Below are positions 43,845 through 52,738 of a stretch of DNA of 64,000 nucleotides, piece after piece. The stretch's first letter is position 1. Each line of letters begins with the position of its first letter. The translations under genes were made by a program, and so were the position numbers. Under the pieces are notes generated by a model. The model was not told the origin of the DNA. It searched no databases and was given only the letters and a program-made list of their open reading frames with translations. Source of the DNA: Flavivirga jejuensis (lineage in GTDB: Bacteria > Bacteroidota > Bacteroidia > Flavobacteriales > Flavobacteriaceae); assembly GCF_030540765.1 (NCBI RefSeq), contig NZ_JAUOEL010000001.1:682001-746000 (forward strand), given 5' to 3'.

Positions 43845-43925
43845 ATAAGTTTTTTTATTAAAAGAAGAAGGTTGTAATCTAATATAGTTGTGTTTCTAGT
43901 TTAAATGCACATCTTTCAAGATGCA

Positions 43926-43994
43926 TATTATAAATACGAAAACGATAAGTCTTTTTATGCTTATGATGATTTAATGAAGGAGGTTAAAGCTTAA
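43926..43994 (+). pseudogene. Relic of the GAF gene's 3' end
   Basis: The plus strand encodes YYKYENDKSFYAYDDLMKE followed by VKA and TAA (43992-43994). The last 57 bases match 39868-39924, the end of the GAF gene, at 52 positions. Upstream the frame is not family-like. The copy is in the same orientation, about 4.07 kb from the original, so the siderophore pair lies between two GAF 3' ends. Its stop codon overlaps the stop of the convergent pentapeptide gene. Confidence 0.88.
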
Positions 43995-44554
43995 TTTTCG
44001 ATTTTAATTTGGTATTTGCCAAGTAATCCTGCTAAATTATCTTTTGAGAACTTAGCGTTTTTCATTTTGTTATTTTCTGGATCTAAGGATATATTGTAAG
44101 ACGATTTAAAGTCAACGCGTTCTATGTTAGTGTTTTGAAAAAGAACATTTTTTAAATTACAGTTTTGAAAAGTGGAACCTGTTAAGTTGGCTTCGGAAAA
44201 ATCTGCACCTGTAAAATTGCAATCTTTAAATAGATTCTTTTTTAACATTAAGTTATAAAATACAGAAAGTTCCAGATTACAATTATCAAAAGAAATAGTT
44301 AATAAAAAATCGTTACAGTTATTAAAATGAATGCCTAATAATTTGCAATTAGAAAAATGAACACCATTAAGTACTGTCTCTTTCATAGAGGTTAAACTAA
44401 AATGGCAATCTGTGAACTGACAGTCTGTAAAAAAAATGTTTGATAGATCGGCATTTGCAAAATTACAGTTTATAAACCTACAATCTTCATATTCACCTTT
44501 CTCTAAGGGGTGTTCTGAATAGTTTTGGTTTTCAAGGTCTTTATTTTCAATCAA
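43991..44554 (-). CDS. Pentapeptide-repeat protein
   Basis: 187 residues. Repeats of the A(D/N)LXX type with a central Phe/Leu run through most of the chain: CRFINCNFANADLSN, FTDCQFTDCHFSLTSM, NLFKDCNFTGADFSEANLTG and TFQNCNLKNVLFQNTN. They should form a quadrilateral beta-helix. It resembles Qnr/McbG-like folds, but function cannot be read from sequence. The next gene upstream on the same strand, the HD-DUF5706 protein, ends 29 bp before this start, so the pair is probably one operon. Confidence 0.9.
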   Translation of the reverse strand: MIENKDLENQNYSEHPLEKGEYEDCRFINCNFANADLSNIFFTDCQFTDCHFSLTSMKETVLNGVHFSNCKLLGIHFNNCNDFLLTISFDNCNLELSVFYNLMLKKNLFKDCNFTGADFSEANLTGSTFQNCNLKNVLFQNTNIERVDFKSSYNISLDPENNKMKNAKFSKDNLAGLLGKYQIKIEN

Positions 44555-44583
44555 TGTACTTTATTTATTATAAGGTTAAGGTA

Positions 44584-45786
44584 CTAGTTTGCTCCAGAAT
44601 AAAACTGAAAAGCAATAGCAAAACTAATAACACTTACTATAATACCCAGCATGAACACACTATAAGTTAAGCGAAGTATTTTATATTTTTTGTCTAAAAC
44701 CAATCCAAGAAAATATAAATCTTTTTTCATGGAAGAATAAAGGTAATCTCTATCCTGCATCATTTCACCCATAGCCCATTCAAAATCGCTAAGACTCATT
44801 TTATGGAAATTACCAAAAAATAATAGATTTACCTTTTTATTAGCAACATCTTCTTTGGAAAACTTACCGCTTGTAACGTTAGGACGTGTGGCTAAAATGG
44901 ATAGTATAATAGATATAACAGTAAACAACACGAAAATAGAAGTAGGAACAATTAAATAATGATTAGATGCATTATCTAATTTAGATACTAAATTAGAGAG
45001 CACTAAAGATACTATTATAGCATTAACCGATAATAAAATATTAGCCTTTGTATCTGCAATATTACTTAAAGTAATGTGATTTTTAAGAGTTACTCTAAAC
45101 ATGGTCTCAATACCCCGTTCTGGTAATGCTACTTTATTCTTTTTTAATGTTAATTCTTCTTTCTTATAGTTTAGTTTGGTTGTGTCTTGCTTTAATTTAT
45201 TCAAGTTTTTTAGTAATTGCGAGAGGTTTTTGCTCTTTACTTTATCCCATTTTGCTGAAGCTTCATTAGTATAAAATCTATGATTATTAGATAAAAAATC
45301 AATATTCATACTTAACCATTCCTCTTCACTTAATTGCTTATCACATGCAAGTTCCCATTCTTTTCTAAGTAGCTCGGTAACGTTATCAAATTTTTTACTT
45401 CCAATATGGGCGCAATCAGCATCTCTAATTATTTTTTCTAGCTGGTTTTTTGGTTCATAGCCCATTTTAGTAGCTAAGATCAAATCAGATATATTTTTTA
45501 TATCGTTTTCAGATACATTATGATTCTTAAAAAAATCATTAGCAATTTTTACACTTTCAGCTTCATGATCTTTTATGCTTTTAGTATAACCAGTATCATG
45601 AAACCAGGCACTTAGTAGTAATATTGTTTTGTCTGCCTTTTTTAAGTTACTAAGCTCCGCTAGTTCATTGGTCTTTTTAACCACATCCTGTGTATGCGAT
45701 AAATTATGATAAACAAACTTGTTATCAAGATTCTCGTTTAAATATTGAATAACATATTCTTCTGCTTCTACAATAAGATTTTTCAT
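44584..45786 (-). CDS. HD-domain phosphohydrolase fused to DUF5706 (Pycsar-effector-like) membrane domain
   Basis: 400 residues. The N-terminal HD domain (about 10-190) has His31 in NLSHTQDV, the HD pair His63-Asp64 in WFHDTGY, and a late Asp in RDADCAHIGS. After a charged linker comes the DUF5706 region (about 225-400): RVTLKNHITLSNIADTKANILLSVNAIIVSLVL, a second span (IFVLFTVISIILSILATRP) and a third (YSVFMLGIIVSVISFAIAF). DUF5706/PycTM is the membrane effector of Pycsar anti-phage systems, gated by cyclic pyrimidine nucleotides. No cyclase gene is adjacent; the HD domain might instead degrade a nucleotide signal. Many Bacteroidota carry this fusion, so a housekeeping role is possible. Confidence 0.88.
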   Translation of the reverse strand: MKNLIVEAEEYVIQYLNENLDNKFVYHNLSHTQDVVKKTNELAELSNLKKADKTILLLSAWFHDTGYTKSIKDHEAESVKIANDFFKNHNVSENDIKNISDLILATKMGYEPKNQLEKIIRDADCAHIGSKKFDNVTELLRKEWELACDKQLSEEEWLSMNIDFLSNNHRFYTNEASAKWDKVKSKNLSQLLKNLNKLKQDTTKLNYKKEELTLKKNKVALPERGIETMFRVTLKNHITLSNIADTKANILLSVNAIIVSLVLSNLVSKLDNASNHYLIVPTSIFVLFTVISIILSILATRPNVTSGKFSKEDVANKKVNLLFFGNFHKMSLSDFEWAMGEMMQDRDYLYSSMKKDLYFLGLVLDKKYKILRLTYSVFMLGIIVSVISFAIAFQFYSGAN

Positions 45787-45978
45787 AAAAAGAAATGATT
45801 TTTAGTAAAAATACTAAACTTTAATTAATGCAAAGTTAACGTTATAATTTGTCGTATATTTCAATATTACTTGCATTGATGTCTAGCTTTTAGAAATTGT
45901 AAGGAATGAGACTTAATTTAGACTAGTATTGACATGAAAGGCATACTAATATTAATTTAAAAGAAAGGAAACATAGCT

Positions 45979-46425
45979 ATGCTAACTTGGAAAGAAGTAA
46001 TTAATTTTTCTGTAAAAGGAAACCCTACTCCAGACAAACGTATTGAAAAGACAGATAATGAATGGCGTGCTCAATTAACTCCAGAGCAATTTAGAATTAC
46101 CAGACAAAAAGGAACAGAACGACCACATAGTGGCGCCCTTTGTAGTGCACACGATGCGGGTAAATATAACTGTATATGTTGTGATACACCTTTGTTCGAT
46201 TCTACCATTAAATTTAGTTCAGGAACTGGATGGCCGAGTTTTACGCAGCCTATAAAGGAAAATGCTATTAAGTACGAAAGAGACACGACCTTTGGAATGG
46301 TACGTGTAGAAGTTATGTGCAATACTTGTGATGCACACTTAGGGCATGTATTCCCAGATGGTCCAGAACCTAGCGGACTACGTTACTGCATAAATTCTGA
46401 GTCTATGCAATTAGAAAAAGAATAA
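45979..46425 (+). CDS. msrB: Peptide-methionine (R)-S-oxide reductase
   Basis: 148 residues. The SelR/MsrB fold is clear: TPEQFRITRQKGTERPHSG, zinc-binding Cys pairs in NCICCDTPLF and MCNTCDAHLGHVF, FSSGTGWPSFTQP, and the catalytic Cys137 in LRYCINSESM. It reduces the R-diastereomer of methionine sulfoxide in proteins. No signal peptide is visible, so it is probably cytoplasmic. It is preceded by AAAGAAAGG, one of the more SD-like sequences in the window, and followed by msrA after 79 bp. Confidence 0.96.
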   Translation: MLTWKEVINFSVKGNPTPDKRIEKTDNEWRAQLTPEQFRITRQKGTERPHSGALCSAHDAGKYNCICCDTPLFDSTIKFSSGTGWPSFTQPIKENAIKYERDTTFGMVRVEVMCNTCDAHLGHVFPDGPEPSGLRYCINSESMQLEKE

Positions 46426-46504
46426 GAAAATTTTAAAGTTTATACTTTTTAAAGCAATCTCTAAATTTTAATTTGAAGAGAATTGAAAAACAGAAAGAGA
46501 AAAA

Positions 46505-47044
46505 ATGAACAATAAAAATATACAACTAGCCACATTTGGTGGGGGCTGTTTTTGGTGTACAGAAGCCGTGTTTCAGGAAGTTAAAGGCGTTGAGGAAGTG
46601 GTATCTGGATATTCAGGTGGGGATGTTCCTGGACACCCAACCTATCGTGAGATCTGTTCTGGTTTAACTGGGCATGCAGAAGTAATACAAGTAACGTTTG
46701 ATGCTAACATTATTACTTATAAAGCTATTTTGGTTATTTTCATGACAACACACGATCCTACAACATTGAATAGGCAAGGAGGTGATAAAGGAACGCAATA
46801 CCGTTCGGTGATTTATTATCATGATGACAAGCAAAAAGAAATTGCTGAGGTCGTTTTAAAAGAAGTCGGGGCATATTACGAAAATCCTGTGGTTACAGAA
46901 ATTAGTGCTTTAGATGTGTTTTATAAAGCAGAGGATGATCATCAAGACTACTACAGGAATAATCAAGAACAAGGCTATTGTAGTTTTGTGATTACGCCTA
47001 AATTGGCAAAATTACGTAAGCTTCATGCAGATAAATTAAAATAA
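46505..47044 (+). CDS. msrA: Peptide-methionine (S)-S-oxide reductase
   Basis: 179 residues with the catalytic Cys15 in GGGCFWCTEAVFQ, GYSGGDVPGHPTYREICSGLTGHAEVIQV, MTTHDPTTLNRQGGDKGTQYRSVIYY and a C-terminal block DDHQDYYRNN. The family usually has GCFWG; the extra Cys (GCFWC) is frequent in Bacteroidota. It reduces the S-diastereomer of methionine sulfoxide, complementing MsrB encoded just before. A second, diverged copy follows after 48 bp. Confidence 0.96.
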   Translation: MNNKNIQLATFGGGCFWCTEAVFQEVKGVEEVVSGYSGGDVPGHPTYREICSGLTGHAEVIQVTFDANIITYKAILVIFMTTHDPTTLNRQGGDKGTQYRSVIYYHDDKQKEIAEVVLKEVGAYYENPVVTEISALDVFYKAEDDHQDYYRNNQEQGYCSFVITPKLAKLRKLHADKLK

Positions 47045-47092
47045 TTAAAAAGAAAGGATTATTCTAATGTCAAATCATTTTTACAAATTTAT

Positions 47093-47602
47093 ATGAACAG
47101 TAAATTGAATAAGATAGCGTTAGGAGGTGGTTGCCATTGGTGTACAGAAGCCGTGTTTCAAGCGCTAATTGGTGTTATGAAAGTCGAACAAGGCTATGTG
47201 GCTTCGGTTAATGAAAATAGTAGTTTTTCAGAAGCTATTATTGTACATTTTAATACAGAAGGCGTGTCATTAAAAACACTTATAGAAATTCATTTACATA
47301 CACATAAAAGCACCAGTAATCATGCGATGCGAAGTAAATACAGATCTGCCGTTTATACATTTTCAGAAGAACAAAGAAAGGAATCAGAAGGTATCATAAA
47401 TAATTTACAAGAAGATTTCGAGTATAAAATAATCACAAAAGTTTACCCGTTTCAATCTTTTAAAGCTTCAAGAGAAGCCATTCAAAATTACTACCAAAAA
47501 AATCCGAATAAGCCCTTTTGCAAAACATTTATTAATCCTAAATTAGAAATCCTACTGCAAAAATTTTCTTATCAGGTAAAAAAAGTAAAGTATCACATAT
47601 AG
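47093..47602 (+). CDS. Diverged MsrA paralogue
   Basis: 169 residues. It keeps GGGCHWCTEAVFQ (catalytic Cys14), HLHTHKSTSNHAMRSKYRSAVY and a C-terminal FKASREAIQNYYQKNPNKPFC. The Phe of GCFW has become His, the GYSGG loop is replaced by GYVASVNENSSF, and the substrate-pocket Asp/Gly residues differ from the neighbour at 46505-47044. It looks like a tandem duplicate that has changed specificity or works on a different sulfoxide. The three genes msrB, msrA and this one are all in the same direction with the hydrolase-OsmC gene. Confidence 0.85.
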   Translation: MNSKLNKIALGGGCHWCTEAVFQALIGVMKVEQGYVASVNENSSFSEAIIVHFNTEGVSLKTLIEIHLHTHKSTSNHAMRSKYRSAVYTFSEEQRKESEGIINNLQEDFEYKIITKVYPFQSFKASREAIQNYYQKNPNKPFCKTFINPKLEILLQKFSYQVKKVKYHI

Positions 47603-47629
47603 ATACGACTATAGGATAAAGGTTTTAAA

Positions 47630-48853
47630 ATGAGAAGTTCAAAATTAGATATTCAAAATAGAAAAGGTTTAAAGCTTCGGGCATTTTTAGAATTGCCAGC
47701 AAATCAAAAACCAAATTACTATGCCGTTTTTGCACATTGTTTTACATGTACAAGTTCATTAAGTGCCGTAAAAAATATTAGTCGAGCTTTAACGAATCAT
47801 GGTTTTGGAGTCGTTAGATTCGATTTTACAGGTTTAGGTAGAAGTGAAGGTGAATTTGCCAAGAGTCATTTTTCTGCTAACGTTGATGATTTAATAGCTG
47901 TAAGTGATTATATGGGGAAAAATTACGAAGCACCATCATTATTGGTTGGTCATTCGTTAGGCGGAGCAGCGGTATTATCGGCTGCTGCGCGATTAGATAA
48001 TATTAAAGCAGTGGCTACTATTGGCGCACCAGCTACAGTGAGTCATGTAACACATTTGTTTTCTCATGGTATTGATGAGGTTAAAGAAAAGGGAGAAGTC
48101 GAAGTTAATATTGGAGGACGCCCTTTTAAGATCAATAAAGATTTTGTTGAAGATTTTGATAAGACAGATCTACCTGCCATTGTTAAGACACTGCGTAAAC
48201 CATTATTGATTTTACATGCTCCTACAGATGCTGTTGTTGGCATTAAAAATGCAGAACAATTATACCATCATGCCCACCACCCAAAAAGTTTTGTTACGCT
48301 AGACGATGCAGATCATTTACTATCCAACCCAGTTGATAGTCAATATGTTGGAAACGTGATTGGAACCTGGGTACAACGTTATTTTGAGCCTAAAGAAAAT
48401 AAAATGCTGGAAACTAAAGGCGAACAATTAGTAGGTCATTTAAATTTGCTTGAAGATAATTTTACAACCTCAATCCAAACTAAAAATCATACCATGATTG
48501 CAGATGAGCCCAGTGCTATAGGAGGTGATGATTTTGGGCCTTCACCTTACGAATATCTCAATGCTGGTTTGGTGGCTTGTACTGCCATGACCTTAAAAAT
48601 GTACGCACAACGTAAACAATGGGATTTACAAGAGGTATTTGTATATGTTACACATTCCAGAAAACATAGTGACGATTTAGGCTTAGAAATAGAAAAACCA
48701 ACCTATCTAGATTATATTAGTAAAAAACTGAAGCTTATTGGTAATTTGAATGAAGCACAAAAACAACGCTTAAAGGAAATTGCATCAAAATGTCCCGTAC
48801 ATAAAACCATTGCTAGTAAAGTTGTTTTTGATACTGCTATAATCAAAGATTAA
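47630..48853 (+). CDS. Alpha/beta hydrolase fused to OsmC-family domain
   Basis: 407 residues. The N-terminal half is an alpha/beta hydrolase with the nucleophile elbow [10 protein letters not shown], an Asp in HAPTDAVVG and the final His in [10 protein letters not shown]. The C-terminal half (about 270-407) is OsmC-like: [30 protein letters not shown], then KKLKLIGNL and CPVHKTI, where the two redox-active Cys of OsmC/Ohr are expected. OsmC proteins reduce organic hydroperoxides. Downstream of three methionine-sulfoxide reductase genes, it adds to an oxidative-damage cluster. The fusion is known in this phylum. Confidence 0.92.
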   Translation: MRSSKLDIQNRKGLKLRAFLELPANQKPNYYAVFAHCFTCTSSLSAVKNISRALTNHGFGVVRFDFTGLGRSEGEFAKSHFSANVDDLIAVSDYMGKNYEAPSLLVGHSLGGAAVLSAAARLDNIKAVATIGAPATVSHVTHLFSHGIDEVKEKGEVEVNIGGRPFKINKDFVEDFDKTDLPAIVKTLRKPLLILHAPTDAVVGIKNAEQLYHHAHHPKSFVTLDDADHLLSNPVDSQYVGNVIGTWVQRYFEPKENKMLETKGEQLVGHLNLLEDNFTTSIQTKNHTMIADEPSAIGGDDFGPSPYEYLNAGLVACTAMTLKMYAQRKQWDLQEVFVYVTHSRKHSDDLGLEIEKPTYLDYISKKLKLIGNLNEAQKQRLKEIASKCPVHKTIASKVVFDTAIIKD

Positions 48854-48886
48854 ATTATTATCTTTAATCATCCATAAAACCCTTAT

Positions 48887-51800
48887 ATGAATACGAATTA
48901 TAAAGTTGTTATAAGCTTGGCTATCATGTTTATAATCAGTGCTTGTGCTACATATAAACCGCAATATAAAGACTCAAATACAGACCGTTCTTTTCCAGAT
49001 AAAGAGATCATTCATTCTTTTTATTTGATTGGAGATGCAGGAAACTCAGCTTTAGGATCTGAAACTGAGGCATTACAAGATTTTAAATCTGAATTAAATA
49101 AAGCATCAAAACACAGTACAGCGTTGTTTTTAGGAGATAATATTTATCCAAAAGGCATGCCTAAAAAAAAGGATGAAGGTAGAGCGTTTGCAGAACATCA
49201 AATGAACGTGCAAACAAATGTTGTTAAAGATTTTAAAGGAGATGCTATTTTTATTCCAGGAAATCACGATTGGTATAGCGATGGGTTAAAAGGCTTAAAG
49301 AGACAAGAGACGTATGTTGAGAAAGCTTTAGGCAAGAATACCTTTTTGCCTGAAAATGGTTGTCCTATTGAAAAAGTAGATGTTAATGATGATATCGTAA
49401 TGATTATTATTGATTCTGAATGGTATTTAACTAATTGGGATAAACATCCAACTATAAATGACGATTGCGAGATTAAAACAAGAGCCAAATTTTTTGAAGA
49501 GTTAGAGAGTTTATTAAAAAAAGCACGAGGAAAAACAACCATTATTGCTATACATCATCCTATGTTTAGTAATGGGCCGCATGGAGGACAATATGATTTT
49601 ATGTCGCACATGAAACCTATTCCTGTTTTAGGAACCTTGAAAAACATTATTAGAAAAACCAGTGGAGTTTCTCCAGCAGATCTTCAAAATAAAAAATACA
49701 ACACCTTTAAAAAACGTGTTGTAACCTTAGCTCAAGAAAATGAAAAGTCAATTTTTGTTTCGGGGCATGAACATAGTTTACAATATTTGGTAAAAGATAA
49801 TTTACCACAAATAATTAGTGGCGCAGGATCCAAATCTACTGCAACCCGAAATGTTTCAGATGCGTTTTCATCTAGTGAAGCAGGTTTTGCAAGATTAGAT
49901 GTTTTTAAAGATGGATCATCATATGTACGGTTTTATTCGGCAAAGGATAATAAAATAATCTTTCAAACAGAAGTGCTTTCTGCCGATAAAAAAGAAATCC
50001 ATGCTAATTATGAGACCTCATTCCCAAAAGAAAAAATAGCATCCGTTTATACGGAGGAAGAAATAACTAAAAGCAAATTTTATAGATCTTTTTGGGGCGA
50101 GCGTTACCGTAAATATTATGGAACAAAGTTACTTGTACCAACGGTGAAGTTGGATACTTTATTTGGAGGATTATCACCGCTTAGAAAAGGGGGTGGCCAT
50201 CAATCTAAATCCCTTCAATTAATAAATAAAGAAGGAAAAAGGTATGTTATGCGCGCTATACGAAAAAGTGCAACAGTGTATTTACAAGCCATGGCCTTTA
50301 AAGACCAATATATTGAAGGTCAGTTTGAAGGTACAGCTACCGAAAGTTTATTACAAGATTTTTATACAGGTTCTCACCCATACGCACCATTCGTAACAGG
50401 AAAATTGTCTGATGCTGTGAATTTGCTTCATACCAATCCAGTATTGTATTATGTGCCAAAACAAAATGTTTTAGCCGATTTTAATGAAGATTTTGGAGAT
50501 GAATTATATATGATTGAAGAACATGTTTCAAGTGGACATGGAAATGTTGAAAGTTTTGGAAAAGCAAATGTCATTGAGAGTACCGATGATTTAATGAAAA
50601 AACTTCGTAAAGATGAAAAATATGTAATTGACGATACCATGTATTTGCGAGCACGCTTGTTTGATATGGCTATTGGTGATTGGGATAGGCATGTAGACCA
50701 GTGGCGTTGGGCAAAATTTAAAGATAAAAGCTCTGGTAAAGTAATCTATAAACCCATTCCAAGAGATAGAGACCAAGCATTTTCCATTATGGGAGATGGT
50801 GCTTTAATGAAATTAGCAACTAGAATTATACCACCATTAAAATTGATGGAAGGTTTTATGGAGGATGTTAGAAATGTAAAAGGCTTTAATTTTAGTCCTT
50901 TTTCGTTAGACATGATGTTACTTAATAAAACCAATAGAGATCAATGGAATGAGCAAGTAGCATTTATTCAAAACAATTTAACAGAAGAAGTTATTGATGA
51001 GGCTTTTAAAGCATTTCCTAAAGAGGTACAAAGCGAAACAATTACTAAAATAAAAACGGTATTGCTTGCTAGAATTAAAAACCTATCAACAATAGCAGAT
51101 GATTATTATGATGTGTTAAACAAATTTGCAATAATAAAAGGGACAGATAAAGATGATTTTTTTGTGATAGAAAGAATGGCCGATGGTAATACAAAACTAA
51201 CAGCCTATCGTATCAAAAATGGTGATAAAGGAATTGTGCTTTTTGAAAAAACATACAATAGAAAGAGTACTAAAGAAATTTGGATTTATGGTTTAGATGA
51301 TGAAGATGTATTTAAGGTCATAGGAACAGGTGATAATTTAATAAAACTTCGACTTATTGGAGGACAAAATAATGATACATATACTATTGAAAATGGTAAA
51401 AAAGTAGTTGTTTATGATTTTAAGTCTAAGGAAAATAACTTTACAACAAATAAGGGTAATAAAAATCTAACAGATAATTATGAGACCAATGTGTATGATT
51501 ACACAAAACCAAAAAACAACACCAACCAATTTGTACCTACAATAGGTGCTAATCCAGATGATGGGTTTAAAATAGGTTTTGTAAATACATTAACTAATTA
51601 TGGATTTGAACGAAACCCTTTTAGTGCACAACATATCTTTTCTGGTGCCTACTATTTTGCAACCAGTGGATTTGATTTTGAGTATAATGGTGAGTTTGCT
51701 AATATAGTTGGTTCCTGGAACCTCGCTTTAAATGCAAAATATACCAGTCCTAATTATGCCATTAATTTCTTTGGATATGGAAATAGTACCCCCAATTTAA

Positions 51801-52594
51801 ATGCAGATGATGAAGATAATTTTGATATGGATTTTAACCGTGTAAAATTAAGTACCCTAAAATTAGCGCCTTCATTAAATTGGAGAAGTGCTTTAGGTGC
51901 ACATTTTAAGTTAGGGTTAAGTTATGAGTCCATCGAAGTTGAAGAAACTAGCGATCGGTTTATAAATAGCTTTTATGTAGCTAATGGAGAAGAGAATCAG
52001 AAAGATTTTGTTGGAGCAGAAGCTACTTATACTTTTAAAAACAAAGATAATGAGGCTTTTCCAACTTTAGGAATGCAAACGAGCTTTCAATTTGGTTACA
52101 AATCAAATATTGATGATTCGGTTGGGTTTGCTTATTTTATTCCAGAGCTCGGTTTCGATTATAAATTGGTTTCTAGTGGGCAGCTTGTTTTAGCTACTAA
52201 AGCAAAAGCGCATTTTATCTTTGGTGATGATTTTGAATTTTATCAGGCTGCAAGTATTGGTGGCGACGATGGACTTCGTGGATATAGGAATCAAAGGTTT
52301 TCTGGTGAAAGTTCATTTTATCAAAGTACGGATTTGCGTTTAAATCTTCGTAGGGTTAAAACAGGACTATTACCCTTAAATATAGGGATTTACGGTGGTT
52401 TTGATTATGGACGTATTTGGGTTGAAAATAACCTGATATTAAATAATAATTCAGACTTTAATTCAAACGCTTGGAATACCTCAATTGGAGGTGGTATTTT
52501 TGCAAATGCGGCAGATGTTTTAACGCTTAACTTATCAGCGTTTAATAGCGATGATGGTTTGCGGTTAGCTTTTAAACTTGGATTTGGATTTTAA
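48887..52594 (+). CDS. Metallophosphoesterase lipoprotein fused to an Omp85-like barrel
   Basis: 1235 residues. A lipoprotein signal ends ISAC with Cys20. The N-terminal calcineurin-like phosphoesterase (about 40-360) has GDAGN, LGDNIYPKGMP, PGNHDWYSDG, the HHP metal site in AIHHPMFSNGPHGG and SGHEHS. A middle region (about 400-850) includes GDWDRHVDQWRWAKF and IPRDRDQAFS. The last part (about 900-1235) is a surface-antigen/BamA-type barrel with SIGGDDGLRGYRNQRFSGESS and a terminal Phe. The protein is presumably anchored at or in the outer membrane, carrying a phosphatase on its surface. Its substrate is unknown; this fusion recurs in flavobacteria. Confidence 0.85.
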   Translation: MNTNYKVVISLAIMFIISACATYKPQYKDSNTDRSFPDKEIIHSFYLIGDAGNSALGSETEALQDFKSELNKASKHSTALFLGDNIYPKGMPKKKDEGRAFAEHQMNVQTNVVKDFKGDAIFIPGNHDWYSDGLKGLKRQETYVEKALGKNTFLPENGCPIEKVDVNDDIVMIIIDSEWYLTNWDKHPTINDDCEIKTRAKFFEELESLLKKARGKTTIIAIHHPMFSNGPHGGQYDFMSHMKPIPVLGTLKNIIRKTSGVSPADLQNKKYNTFKKRVVTLAQENEKSIFVSGHEHSLQYLVKDNLPQIISGAGSKSTATRNVSDAFSSSEAGFARLDVFKDGSSYVRFYSAKDNKIIFQTEVLSADKKEIHANYETSFPKEKIASVYTEEEITKSKFYRSFWGERYRKYYGTKLLVPTVKLDTLFGGLSPLRKGGGHQSKSLQLINKEGKRYVMRAIRKSATVYLQAMAFKDQYIEGQFEGTATESLLQDFYTGSHPYAPFVTGKLSDAVNLLHTNPVLYYVPKQNVLADFNEDFGDELYMIEEHVSSGHGNVESFGKANVIESTDDLMKKLRKDEKYVIDDTMYLRARLFDMAIGDWDRHVDQWRWAKFKDKSSGKVIYKPIPRDRDQAFSIMGDGALMKLATRIIPPLKLMEGFMEDVRNVKGFNFSPFSLDMMLLNKTNRDQWNEQVAFIQNNLTEEVIDEAFKAFPKEVQSETITKIKTVLLARIKNLSTIADDYYDVLNKFAIIKGTDKDDFFVIERMADGNTKLTAYRIKNGDKGIVLFEKTYNRKSTKEIWIYGLDDEDVFKVIGTGDNLIKLRLIGGQNNDTYTIENGKKVVVYDFKSKENNFTTNKGNKNLTDNYETNVYDYTKPKNNTNQFVPTIGANPDDGFKIGFVNTLTNYGFERNPFSAQHIFSGAYYFATSGFDFEYNGEFANIVGSWNLALNAKYTSPNYAINFFGYGNSTPNLNADDEDNFDMDFNRVKLSTLKLAPSLNWRSALGAHFKLGLSYESIEVEETSDRFINSFYVANGEENQKDFVGAEATYTFKNKDNEAFPTLGMQTSFQFGYKSNIDDSVGFAYFIPELGFDYKLVSSGQLVLATKAKAHFIFGDDFEFYQAASIGGDDGLRGYRNQRFSGESSFYQSTDLRLNLRRVKTGLLPLNIGIYGGFDYGRIWVENNLILNNNSDFNSNAWNTSIGGGIFANAADVLTLNLSAFNSDDGLRLAFKLGFGF

Positions 52595-52602
52595 ATTGTT
52601 GT

Positions 52603-52640
52603 CCTGAACTGCTGCACTGAGCTTGTTGAAGTGTGTTTTC
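52603..52640. repeat. REP-like repeat in a short intergenic gap
   Basis: CCTGAACTGCTGCACTGAG followed by CTTGTTGAAGTG resembles the CCTGAATTCCAGTATTGAG and CGAAGTCGAAG stretch at 62625-62652 inside the mannosyltransferase gene. It follows the metallophosphoesterase stop by a few bases. The rest of the gap to 52738 holds no gene. Confidence 0.4.
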
Positions 52641-52738
52641 AGCATGTCATTAATATAATGTCATCCGAACGCTATCGAAAACAAAATATATTTTGTTTGA
52701 AGGCATGGGTTTACGTCGCGTTCACGTAAATATAGTTA

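Noticed and set aside
43991-45786. Complete Pycsar defence system
   Set aside because: No pyrimidine cyclase gene flanks the DUF5706 protein; the neighbours are a pentapeptide-repeat protein and msrB, so only the effector-like domain is claimed.
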